Shown here piece by piece: positions 47,906-59,130 of a stretch of DNA of 64,000 nt. The notes below the pieces were generated by a model, which did not search any database, was not told where the DNA came from, and worked only from the letters and a program-made list of their open reading frames with translations. The stretch's first letter is position 1. Every line of letters starts with the position of its first letter. Origin of the DNA: Sphagnum compactum (taxonomy: Eukaryota; Bryophyta; Sphagnopsida; Sphagnales); contig OZ234494.1 of assembly GCA_965153455.1 (NCBI GenBank), forward strand, positions 26,837,354 through 26,901,353, in the 5' to 3' direction. Made by a program: the position numbers and the translations under genes.

Positions 47906-48519
47906 TTCTAAGGGAATTTTTTTATAGTAATGTCCTTGGTCCTTTTGTTTGTTTTTTTATAAGGTTTACGTTTATGGAAGGTGTAAGGGATCCTCCAACA
48001 AAAATGATGTTTCCCATTAAATCCCAATTGTAAATAAAATGTTTTGGGTTTGTTTTTATTTTGGAATTCATGCATTAATAAAATATGTTAAAAATTCTAC
48101 AATCACAAACCTAGGTGATCAATGGGAAATGTTGACAAAACAAAAGGACTCTTGGAAAGCTAAAAATCGCATTGCCACAACTTGGGCTTTCTATGTGCCT
48201 ATGACATCTTCTTTACTCAAATCAAGTTCAAGTTCAAACTCAATTTCATAAGAATAGCTAAGTGTAATCTATGTTATCCATTTGTTCCACTTGCATGTTA
48301 GAAGGGCTTGATAACATAGAAGACTAATAATGGTGTCTTTGCCTTTTAGAAACATTTGGAGACTAGTCATTCACAACTGTAGGCTGAGTGGAATCAATGA
48401 GAAAAAACTTAGCTTGAAAAAGAAGGGTGCGTTGCAAAGACAAGGTCTAGCTTAATCCCTAACATTGTGTTTGTATTCTTTGGTAGTTATGTTCTTTATA
48501 GCAAGGATGATCCTTGTTG

Positions 48520-50560
48520 AAAACAATTTGAAAATGATCTTGTTTGGTTTATTGCTAAGGAGCTTGTGCCTTTATCATTTGTTGAGGCACCCATTTGTAG
48601 AAGATTGGTTTTAAAGCAAAATCCTCTATTCAATTTTCCATTGAGGTAAAAATTTAAACATGAACTTTTGCTTTGAATTGCCAAAAGGATCAAGGAAAGT
48701 TTGTATTTCCATCCCTTGAGACATGTGATACTTGTGTTTTATCTTTTGATCTTTAGATGTCAAGGAAAGGTGTTGACATATTTGGTTTTATAGTCCATTT
48801 TTTGAATTTGCAAAGTGACTTGTAGACTCTTTAGCAACCTTTGTGGCTTGCCTTTTTTTCATACTTTATTTAATTACTTTGTTCATGACTCACATATTTT
48901 TTTTGAAATTCTTTTTCTTTACATAAAAAATCTATAAGGTCTTCCATAAATTTAGGATCCCCATTACCATTTTTATATAACTTGGTCATTTAAGTTAAAA
49001 CAAACAAAATTGAAAAACTTTGTATTTGGCTAAGTTTTGCTTGGTTAGGTGGAAGCCTTTTGATGTCCTATCATGTTGCACCCAATAAAACCAAAAAAAA
49101 CATTGCTTCAGTAAAGTGCAACCACGTGCTTGCAAGTAAGAATTGGCACCCTTTCTTTTATAGAGTTTCAAACTCATGGACTAATAAGAGGGAGCCTTGT
49201 CATGTAACTATTAGATGTTTTAAAAGTACATACACATTTAAAAGTGTCATGGCTTTACAGGTGAACAATGTGCTTGTAAAACACATGCTTAATGTTCATG
49301 TTCGGATATGTCAAAAATGAAGGGAGTAATCTCTCCACGACTTTTGCATTAACCTATTTTATGTCTTGTGAAATTTTGGGTCTATTGACACCTTTTGTAG
49401 GGGCTTGTTGGGGTCACACAATGTCCAAATGTTGATAGTATGCCATAAATGACTCCAAGGTATGTGTTAGTTTGACTTGAATTTCAATCAAAGAAACATA
49501 ATCAATTTTGTAAAAAACCATCACTAAGACCAAGAAAAGTGGTAAAGGACAATAAGAATGGTTAAAGGCATGTGAACTTGTGGGGGGTGCCTTAACACAA
49601 ACTCAAGACTCTTGTAAAGACTTGCTTTCATCCATCCTATTCTAGGATATTCTTGAGTTCAAGGAAGTAATTATTGTTTGCTACAAAATACAACAATCAT
49701 TGGCATTGCAAGGTTGCATGGCAAGTCTTCAAGTTTGAGCAATAATCTAGGTTGTTGTTAATGCCTTAGGGCTTATGGTTTAACAATAATTGCTAAACCA
49801 AATTCAAGGATATTAGTTGCTTTTAGATGCCCTTGTTGCCATTATAGGGCTTGTATGTTAGATGTGATAAAATAGTTTAACACATTAATCTAACGAGGCC
49901 TAAGATTTTGATGGAGTACATTAAGTCTTTTGGTAAAAAAGAAGATGTGAAACCCCCATTTCAAGGGCTTGGGGCTAGTCATTTAGTTTGTTAGCAAGGA
50001 GAGACCATTGCAAACTGCTTGTGAATATGACTGCCAAACATTATTTCCACTCCTTGTTGTTGCATATAACTTTCTAAACCCAAATGATGTAGGTGCTAGA
50101 GTTCCAAGCTTTGCATCCCAAAGTACTAAAAACCACAAGTTTGTATGATTTCATAGAGATTAATGAAGGGATGACAACATTAGTGGTGAAAAAACAATTG
50201 AATCATTTCAAAGTCCAGAAAGTCATGAAAGAGGAGGCCAAAAATCCACTATAATTGTGGAGGGTGCAAGAGGTACAATTTTCAAATGTTGGGTTTGTAG
50301 TGCAACAAATTCTAGGGATTATTGGTTTTTAGATTAATGTGGAGAAAGTTTTCAATATTGTAGGTATTGGCACGAACCCGTGACACTCTTGGTTAGGCAT
50401 AAAGAATCTTGAGATGTATAAACATCTATAAAAGCTACTAGATGATGCTTGTGTTGGTAGCTTGGGGTCCATGAAGGAATTCATGGAAATGGAAGAAACC
50501 TTAATGGATAAAAATGAAGGTGTGATTTTAAAAAATGGGCTTTTGAGTTGAAGGAACACA
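48520..50560 (+). pseudogene. hAT-family transposase relic
   Basis: Three separated pieces match hAT transposases in the right order on the plus strand. At about 48530-48650 the sequence reads LVWFIAKELVPLSFVE, then RLVLKQNPLFNFP, like the early part of the family. At about 48745-48810 it reads MSRKGVDIFGFIVHFLN, the DLWxSxxxxxFxxxxxHF-type region around the first catalytic Asp. At about 50280-50550 it reads VQQILGIIGFQINVEKVFNI, then LGIKNLEMYKHL and FMEMEETL, the C-terminal dimerisation domain. Stops and frameshifts lie between and within the pieces, and the region from 48830 to 50100 is barely recognisable. It is clearly dead. Terminal repeats and target duplications were not identified. 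Confidence 0.72.
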
Positions 50561-50849
50561 ATAGTAGGCTCTACATTTAATCATTCTTTTTTTACATTGT
50601 GTCAAATTTTTTTGGTTTGGAATTATGCTTATTTTGAATCATGGTGTTAAAGTTGGTTGTTTTTTTTGTTATAGATCTTGGGCTAATGGAGCAGTGGAGA
50701 TTGGTGTTTCTAAATTAAAAAACCTAACCTTGAGATATGATAAGCCCTTGAAAATTGCTAAGAATCATGTGTAGGTTTTTTTTTATTGTTTGGTAATGCC
50801 ACATTGATTTAGGTTTTTCTTATACCCTGAATTTAGGTTTTTGGGGTTT

Positions 50850-51160
50850 GAAATTTGGGGTTGATTACCCAAAAAACCTTACTTCAACCCCCCAAAAAAC
50901 CCTTATTTGGGCCCCTAAAAACCATGGTTCAAACCTTAAAAAAATCCTATTTAGCCCCAAATGACCTTGTTTCAAATGGTAAAAAAAACTATTTCACACC
51001 CTTAAAAAATCATAATCCAACCCCCAAAAAACCCTATTTAAAAAACCCAAAAACATATAATCTAACCCCCCAAAATCCTATTTTCAACCCAAATAGGGTT
51101 TTATGGGGGCTTATGTAGGGATTTTTTGGGGGTTTGAGATAGGGTTTTTTTAGGTTTAAA
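50850..51160 (+). repeat. Degenerate 21-24-bp tandem repeat with inverted ends
   Basis: About ten units of the type CCCCAAAAAACCCTATTT + CAA(C) follow from about 50865 to 51095. On both sides (50822-50865 and 51098-51160) the complementary form TAGGGTTTTTTTGGGGTTTGA appears, making the ends inverted relative to the middle. The 87-codon frame at 50855 follows the repeat and encodes PKKPLF/NPKTYN-like low-complexity sequence; it is not called as a gene. Confidence 0.7.
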
Positions 51161-51169
51161 ATATGACAT

Positions 51170-53880
51170 AATTGGGGATCTTCTAGGGTTGCTAGAGGCC
51201 ATTCAAGGTGGTAGCTACAATTTGAAAAACCCTATACATGGGAACCAGATGGCAATGACCTAAAAAAGGTTTTGATCTTTTAAAGATATTTAATGTATAT
51301 TAATGTTTTGAAATAGGCTAGTTTGTATTAGATTATAAATTTTAAACAATTATAATATTATTTTTATCCACGGACTAAAAGTTCAATTTTTTAATTGGTT
51401 TTGCAATGTCCATTTTAATATTTTGGATGTTGGATCTAGAGGTTACTTAGAACAAAGGATTATTTAATAAAAAACCAGAACTAATCTAACTTGAAAATTA
51501 AAGAAAAAATCAAAAGCACTCCTCTAATTAAAAAACCAAAAAATGGGTTCCATATTTAAAATTAAAAAATTCAAAACTGAATTGAAACTAATCCCTTCCA
51601 AAATGTTAAGAACCAAAATCAAGGGGTCCTTTAACATTGAGGAACTGACCAACATTGGGAAAAAACCACCTTATGAAAATTATTTTAACGTCTTGAGATC
51701 TTGCAAGCATCTTACACATAAGATTGCTATCCCCATTGTGCAACCATGTATCTTGCATACATGTGAAAATTACACCATATAACCCTAACAAAAACAACGA
51801 AACCTCTTTGATAAAAAATCTTTATGTTAAGATTTTTCTAATATATAAAATTGACCTAATCATTATATGGTTACCTATGGAAATGGAACCCAACAAAAAA
51901 CACTACATATTGACAACATAAAAAAATTCTCCCAATGTCCAAAGATCTTGTGGAGATTTTACAAGATTGTAATCCAGGTATGAAATCCGGCAAATTATAT
52001 CCATGTGAAAATTGTGCACTATATAACTAGTGTTTTTTTTGGGTGGTAAAATTTTGCATTGCAATGACCCAAAAAAAAAAACTGAAATAATTTCTCTTAG
52101 ATGCATAGTTTTTGAATAAAAATTCGCCAAATAAATGAGGGAAATTTTGGTTTCTGAAGAAATACTGCCACTTTTCAATCGCCCCCCAAAGTTGGAGAAG
52201 AAACAATTCTTTTCACCCTATCACCAATAACTATATGTATCTATGAAGGAAGGTAGTTTGTTTTGTTTTGTAGTTATGAGATCCACCGAACTGGGATGCT
52301 TCAGATCGTGTTCTTGGTGTCTTTGGAAAGCTCTTGACAAGAAGGGGTGCATGGGCTTGGTTCCATGACATGCAGACTTGTGGTGCAAAAGTTCTCGAAT
52401 ATAGATTGATTTCTTCACTGAAAATTTTAGTTAAATCATAACTGAAAATTTCAGAGGAATTGGAATGTGCCTTTAGTGTTCTTGGAAAGATGTTGATGAG
52501 CAGGATTTAATGAAATTTATTTGGTAAGATTTGGATCCAAAATGTGAGAGATATTGATTCTTAAGTGATTTCTACCACTAAAAATTCAAATAAAATCCAG
52601 GTTTTGGAAGGAAAAATCAGTTGAGAATGTGTTAACACTTGAAGGCATATCATTTCAATTCAAGCATGATTTCCTTTCATATTTGGCTGTTCAAAAAATG
52701 GATACATACATTGTAAAACAATGTTCAGATGTTGAGTTTCCCTATATTGTAATAATGGGTTCACACTTGGGTCAACAGCACAAGCCGCACTAGTAACTAC
52801 TAAATCTACCTTGGGATTCTCACTTCGTTCTTACTTCAGGAAATTTAATAATAATAATAAAATTATTTAAAAAGTATTACAAAGAACCCTTATGAATTTT
52901 TTTATTATAATAACAATAATAATAATAAATATAAATTTCTTTGATTTCATTCAAGTTGTTGGGCATGTTCGTGTTCAAATGTAGGCTTGTAGAACATCGA
53001 ATGTAAGCTTTTGTGGTGTCCCTTTAGCAATGGATGGGATGACAATTTGTGTTGTCGTAAAAAAATCATGATAAAATCATGATGCTGTCAGTGATCACTC
53101 GAATTTAAGTCATTACTTTGGAAATGAGCACATTTGTTGTGGATAATTTCTCAACTCGCCCTTTCCCGTCCCCTGTCGCTTCATCATAGATGAGCTTCCC
53201 TCCGTGCTGAGTATGCAGAGAATTGATAAGAAATTATTTTGAATGTATGCGGTGAAAAAAGAAGAGAACATTAGCCCTACCAAAATTGCAACTTGGAATG
53301 AATGTCTGATTGGTTGCACTACCGTTGCTGACAATCATCCAGGCCGTTGATTTGTGTCTCGGATGATAAATTTTCTTGTCGAATATACGAAAAAAGCGTG
53401 TTTTAATTGAGTTTCTGATCCTCCATTTTGAAATTTCAAAAAAAATGAAATTGTCAGATTTTAGAAAATTTAGCCAGATTTAGATTTTAAGATAAAAATG
53501 AATGTAAAAAAGTTTCAGCATTTTTTATATATTCTTGGCTACCAATTACAATATGATGTAAAATGTAGTGTTTTAAATTTTTTTAAAAATGAAATAAAAA
53601 TAAAATATTTTTAGAAAACAACTTGACAATGAGAAACCCCCAAAAAACATACATTTCCCACATTAAAAAAAAAAAAACATCTAGGGGTTCCCAGCTAGAG
53701 GGGGTTTATGTTTTTCGCAAGCATGGGAACCCAAAGTGCTCTTGTCGTTCCCCATACCTGAGAACAACATAAGCCTCTCTGCACTTGCCCTTTTGTTACA
53801 CATCATGTCATCCTTCAGAATTAGGGTCCAGGGTTAAAATTAGGGTTCAGGTTAGGGTTTTACAATGTTGGCTAAATATG
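51170..53880. other. Intergenic DNA with a dispersed-repeat member
   Basis: No gene was recognised. A reverse copy of the dispersed repeat family lies at about 52245-52350. (AAT)n-like runs occur at 52845-52862 and 52908-52930. Confidence 0.45.
52245..52350 (-). repeat. Dispersed repeat family, reverse copy
   Basis: The minus strand reads TGCACCCCTTCTTGTCAAGA, then GCTTTCCAAAGACACCAAGA and ACACGATCTGAAG, and ends ACAAAACAAAACAAACTACC + TTCC. This is the same order as the forward copies at 55703 and 57551. It may be part of a retrotransposon leader, since it sits in sequence similar in style to the Copia leaders. Confidence 0.6.
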
Positions 53881-53953
53881 AATTATGGTGCATTCACACT
53901 CGATGTTAAATCGATGTTAATTGAAAGTCTAGGCGGCATCCTGGGTGGCCAAA

Positions 53954-54120
53954 TTAAGGTGCATTCACACCCAATGTTAAATGGGCAATAGCTTAATGTT
54001 AAGTGAATGTTAGTTTAACATAAAAACTTCACAATAAGTAAGTTTAAGTCTTAAATGACTAGTATAGTGTTAAGGAACTCAACGCTAGAATCCCTAACAC
54101 CAAGTGTGAACGCACCTTAA
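53954..54120. mobile_element. MITE of 167 bp with terminal inverted repeats
   Basis: Left end TTAAGGTGCATTCACACCCA and right end (read inverted) TTAAGGTGCGTTCACACTTG agree at nearly all of the first 18 bases. The interior is non-coding. Because the ends read TTAA on both sides, the target duplication could be TA or TTAA, so the superfamily is left open. A second left end, GGTGCATTCACACTCGATGT, lies just upstream at 53888, and a related end lies at about 61124-61143. Confidence 0.82.
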
Positions 54121-55702
54121 AAGAGCGATTTGATTATGATGTTAATAAAATGGTGAGAAGTAAGGAATGCATGTGAATGTACTTACATGCGCCACTTGTG
54201 AATGATAAGATTTTATTAGGCACAAGCTTTGTGCGACAATCGATTTTTGACGTCGCGCATTGTGTAGCCAACCGAATAGCAATCAAAAACTCAATACTTG
54301 ATTATATCCGTTTGCCATCCAAATCAAATCTACTCTCTTTCCTTTTCCAAAAAAAGAGATATATTTATGATTTTTTAAAATTAAAAAATTAAAAATGTTT
54401 TTGTTTGTGCCAAAAAAAAAGAAATATATTTACTTTTATATGTATTTTCCCACTAAGTCTAAATGGCATCTATCTATCGGTATTGATCCCAATCTAGATT
54501 CTCAAGTCAAATTCGGGACATTACATTTAAGTCCATTAGACACGATGCCATAAGTTATGAAGTAGTTCTTGTTTGGGATTTATTAGATCGCATAAACCCG
54601 TAGTAAGTTTAGTATCTCCGTTGTACACGAGCTTTAGTGTTGTGATCGGGGGAGTCACATGATCCAACATTGCAAACAACCAAATGACAACACAAAGTGA
54701 TAAACAATTCTTGCCTCATAACCAAATACGAAACCGTTTAAGAGATCTCGATAGGAAATTGGAACGATTTGTAATTGAGTCACTAAGAGAATGATAATGC
54801 AAGTGTGTGTCCTCAAGAGTATGCAAAGTGTGTCGTCTCAAGCACACACAACATACGAATGAAAGTGGCCAAGGTGTCAAACGAGTAGTAGTTGGATAGG
54901 GTCACAAATTCGTGGAGAGGAAGGAGATTAGTGCATATCTTCTTGCATTGTGTGGTTTCGTATGCAACGGGGTCAATCAAATTTGTTTGATTTAGTGATC
55001 ACTTTGAGCACATGTTGTAGGCGGTGTGTTTTTTTTTTTTTTTGTCGGGGGTGAATTTTGGTCAATTGGTGACCTACAAAAAATGCAATTTGAATCCTAC
55101 AAGTGAGGGGTTTTTTTTTGGCGGAGAAAAATGGCTCAAAGTCACTATATTTCGAGGAAAATAAAATGAAATTGCCATATTTTCTCGACCTCGTGACAAA
55201 AAGTTTTGGAAATTTTTTGGGGGACTGCAAATTTGACTAATTTTGCCTAATTTTTTATAATAAAAAATCACCAAAAATCTCAAAACCACAAAATTGTGGG
55301 AAAAAAATGATCATAAGGTAGTTTTACAAAGTTCTATGTTTTTGAGCCACAATTTAGGGCCAAATCGATAGTTGAATATTGTTACACTTATGCAAGGTAT
55401 ATGCATTTTGGAGGAGTCAAATCTGTAAAAACTAATAATATTGTAAACACCAATGTGAAAGGAAGTTCATAGTGTGTGAAGTTTTATTTAATTTCCAATG
55501 ACAGAAAATTACCCTCTAACCTATGAAATTCAATTTCCCTAAAAAAACAGATTTTCAAAATTAAAATTTTCAATTAAAATTTTACTCAAAATTCATTAAC
55601 TCCCACACCATATGTCTGAACTATTGAATTTTTAAATAATGTAAATATTCAAATTTCAATAACTTTTGTGTTGCAAGTCTAAACATTACAAAATCACCCG
55701 TG

Positions 55703-55818
55703 TGCACTTGTATTCATCAAGCACTTTCAAGTAAGAGCACAACCGGGAGCTCTATGTGATTTGGGGGATATCGACGTGCAACGCAAACAAAACAAACAAA
55801 CTACCTTCCTTAATAGAA
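55703..55818 (+). repeat. Dispersed repeat family, forward copy 1
   Basis: Contains GTGCACTTGTATTCATCAAG, CACTTTCAAGTAAGAGCAC, ATTTGGGGGATATCGACGTG and AAACAAAACAAACAAACTAC + CTTCC, in the same order as 57551-57668. Confidence 0.65.
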
Positions 55819-57550
55819 GGATTCCCAAGCATGAATATTGATTCTTTTGTAAGCAATGGGTATTTCAAATTCGGAGTGAAGAAGGTTAAAATTTGAGCAA
55901 TGGGTATTTCAAATTTTGGAGTGAAGAAGGTTGAAATTTGTTGGCCTTGCCTACCAAGGCAAGGATTTCGTGTTTAGATTCATTCTAGAGTATAGTAGCT
56001 TAAGGGATTTTGGCCCCTACAAAATAGGTCTATTTTGATACAAGGAGTTTTGAAAGATGATATTTTGGCCTGTGTGGAAACTTGAGATTAGTTATAGAGT
56101 TATAATATCTTGAAGGATTTTGGGTTGTTTTTTAGAGGAACTTTTGAAGATTGTATTTTTGCATGGTGAAATATTGGAGTTTTCATAATTCTTCTTTGCC
56201 GGACCTTAAGATACCTTTTAATGTAAATGGCAAGGCCATAGTGTGACATACCCCTTGTTGGCGTCTTTTTTCTTTACAACAAAACATTTGAGGAGTCCCA
56301 AAGAACTCATGAATGTCACAATGTCTAGACTCTATCTATCTTGCAAGTGTGGAGTTCTAACTATTCTTTTCAGAAATCAAAAGAGCAGAAAATCAAAGTG
56401 GCACCATTTTCCTCCACTCTTTAGGTCAAGAACGAGGACCTCCTTTATTGGACTTCGAGGGTTGGTCATTGAAGCTACCATGGTGACACAATACGAGGTG
56501 GGCGATATGTGATGCACCCTTTCCTAACATCAATAAAAAAAATGGACACAATTTGGATACGCTTGTCTGAAGACAATGTACAGATTTCTAAGATTTGTAA
56601 GGTAGTTCGGAGGCTAGGAGGAAGATTATGTTGCGTAATGTACAAGCAAATCTAAAGATAAAAAATTAGGTCAAAAAATTTCTTTTTTTTGGGAAAAACC
56701 GTTAATTGAGTCCAAATGGTAGTTGGTGTCAAGAAGATCATGTTTTGATCTTTCCGAGCCAACATGTGTGACACTAGGTCTAGTTCATGTACAATTATGT
56801 TCAATTCGGCAAAAATCAAATGTGACCCATTATTCACTAAGGGGGGAAGATGGGGGACTACATACCATTATAGGCTAGTACTAAAGAGTGAAAAGAAATT
56901 GGTGACTTATGTATTGCTCTTTGGGAAACCCCGAGTACCATCTCATTATCAACTACATTCATCCATTATGATTGTCATTAGCTTATGGTCCAAATGGTAC
57001 TCATTAATTTTTGTCCCCTTAATTTTTGTGTGTTTATCTTTGTGCTTTATTATTAGGCTAGACATGCTCTTATCACCAAACAATGACACATCATTCATTC
57101 AACATCAACTCATATCTTCCTCATTTCTTGCATTTTTGAGTCATTTTTGTGACTACTAGTGTAGCTTGTGCTGTTGGCTCAAGTGTGAACACATTCTTTA
57201 TTTTTTTTACATTTTCAGAATTGAAAAATTCTAAATTTCAGCAATGTGAACACATTGAGGGTTCCATTGAATTTTTCCTTCCAAACCCAGTTTTTGCAAT
57301 TTTTTTTTTGAATTTTCCAGCTACAAAATCCACTCCGAAATCAATATCTTTCGCACCTTAGGTTTGAAAATTGTGAAATAAACTTTTAAAAAATCTGACT
57401 GATTGAGGAGGGCTTTCCAAGTACACCAGGAATGTGCCCAAATTCCAATACAGTTTTCAGTTTTGATTTTATTTAGTCTGTATTGAAGAAATGATTCAGC
57501 AATCAATAGCTTCCACAATGTAAATCCAAACAAGCCCAAACCAAGTCAGT

Positions 57551-57668
57551 GCACCCCCTATTCATTGAGAGCTTTCCGAAGGTACTAAGAGCATGGCATG
57601 AAGTGCAGTAATTTGGGAGATCTTCTTCGTGTGACAAAACAAAACAAACTACTTTGCTTCATAGCTAG
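57551..57668 (+). repeat. Dispersed repeat family, forward copy 2
   Basis: Contains GTGCACCCCCTATTCATTGA, GAGCTTTCCGAAGGTACTAA, GTAATTTGGGAGATCTTCTT and GTGACAAAACAAAACAAACT + ACTTTGCTTCATAG. It is collinear with the copies at 55703 and (reverse) 52245, with weaker relatives at 19069 and 19559. Confidence 0.65.
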
Positions 57669-59104
57669 ATGGGTATGTCAAGGAGGTTTACAATGCTTTT
57701 TTGAACTCCAAAGGCAATGGAATAACGAAGAAAAAAACACAAAGAGAATCACAAAATGTTTGAAAAAAAATTCATTAAATCATCCCTCACTTTCAAACTA
57801 ATATCTAGTTCATTTTTTTAATGTTTCAAATGATTAACAAACTATGGGTGTGCCAATTGAAGCTCTACAAAAACTCTTTGAACTCCATAGACAACATATC
57901 AATCTCCAAAGATTTAGAACTCCAAATCACAAATTTGTTTCAGCTCGTACCCATCTTCAAACGTTAACGCCTTTACTTCAAGACCTTGTATCTTCTTCAT
58001 TTGTTGTCCTTTATGAATGATCTTCACGACTATGAGTGTGTCAAGCTAAGACTTAAAATATTTCTTTGACCTCTAGAAGCAACATAAGAATGTCCTAAGA
58101 TTTTAAGGCTTTTAATACACTAAGTGTTTGGTCACCGATTGATTTACCCTAATGTTGGGTGAATATCACTTTTCTCACCAAACTGCCTCTCATATATGAG
58201 TGATTCTCTCCCATGTATTTTGCTAGAGGTGACCATGGTAGATATCCATTCATTGATTGAAAAAATCATTGGATCGAGTTTTGGAAGTAATTAACAACCT
58301 TAGGTATTCGACCCTACATGAGCACCTATGGTTCTTAGGTTTAGTTTAGAGTTCAAGGTTAAGTTTTGCAAGCAATTATACAAAAAGTTGTTGATTAGCC
58401 TGAAGTACAAAACATTTTGCCTAACATGCCATACTTGTTAATTTATGAATGCACACAAAATGCCATGAACTTACATTTGATTGATCCTTCAATCAATTTG
58501 ACATGTAGGATTTGGCATATACATTGTTCACATAGAAAATGGAGTTTAGCAAAACATTTTGAAAGTATGATTGATGCCGGTGTTTTTCTTTTGGAGTCAC
58601 GATGGGGATCATCCATAGGAAGATGAAAAAAATTGGCGATCATCCTTAGGAAGATTTAGTCAAATCTGGCTATAAACCAAATAAAAAAAATACATCTTTT
58701 AATCATCCTTCTGTATATTTGACTCCACACTAGAAACCAAATATATTGATCTGTTGGTTTTTTTTAAATTTTATTTTCTCACTTTTGGCAATTGAAAACT
58801 TTCAAAAAACACTTCATTTTTCAGGTTTTTAATTTTGAATTTTTCCAGTAAACATTCCTTGAAAGAAATAAGGAAATTTAATATGTTTGTATATAACTTA
58901 ACCTCTATGCTTTTGATTTTCAACAAAAAAAAATATAAATCTTGAACGGTCCACATGACCGTGAAGCTTTTAGGAATCTTATCTTGAACCATCTTAATTG
59001 AAACTATGCCCCTCTAATTAGTCCCCAATTAGTGCCCCTTGCATTAGTGTGGGGGCAAAAGTGGCCGCCAACAAATTTGTCAATCCGTTGAGAGTTGGCT
59101 TTTT

Positions 59105-59130
59105 GGGGGGGGGGGGGGGGGGGGGGGGGG
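59105..59130 (+). repeat. Poly-G tract, 26 bases
   Basis: An uninterrupted 26-base G run, the same length as that at 41694-41719. A shorter C-rich stretch follows at 59195-59208. Confidence 0.95.

Larger units (their letters stand above)
54121..59100. other. Intergenic DNA with dispersed repeats
   Basis: No gene was recognised. The frames at 56243-56512 (89 codons) and 56764-57159 (131 codons) have no known motif and lie in A+T-rich DNA. Two forward members of the dispersed repeat family are present (listed separately). Confidence 0.45.
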
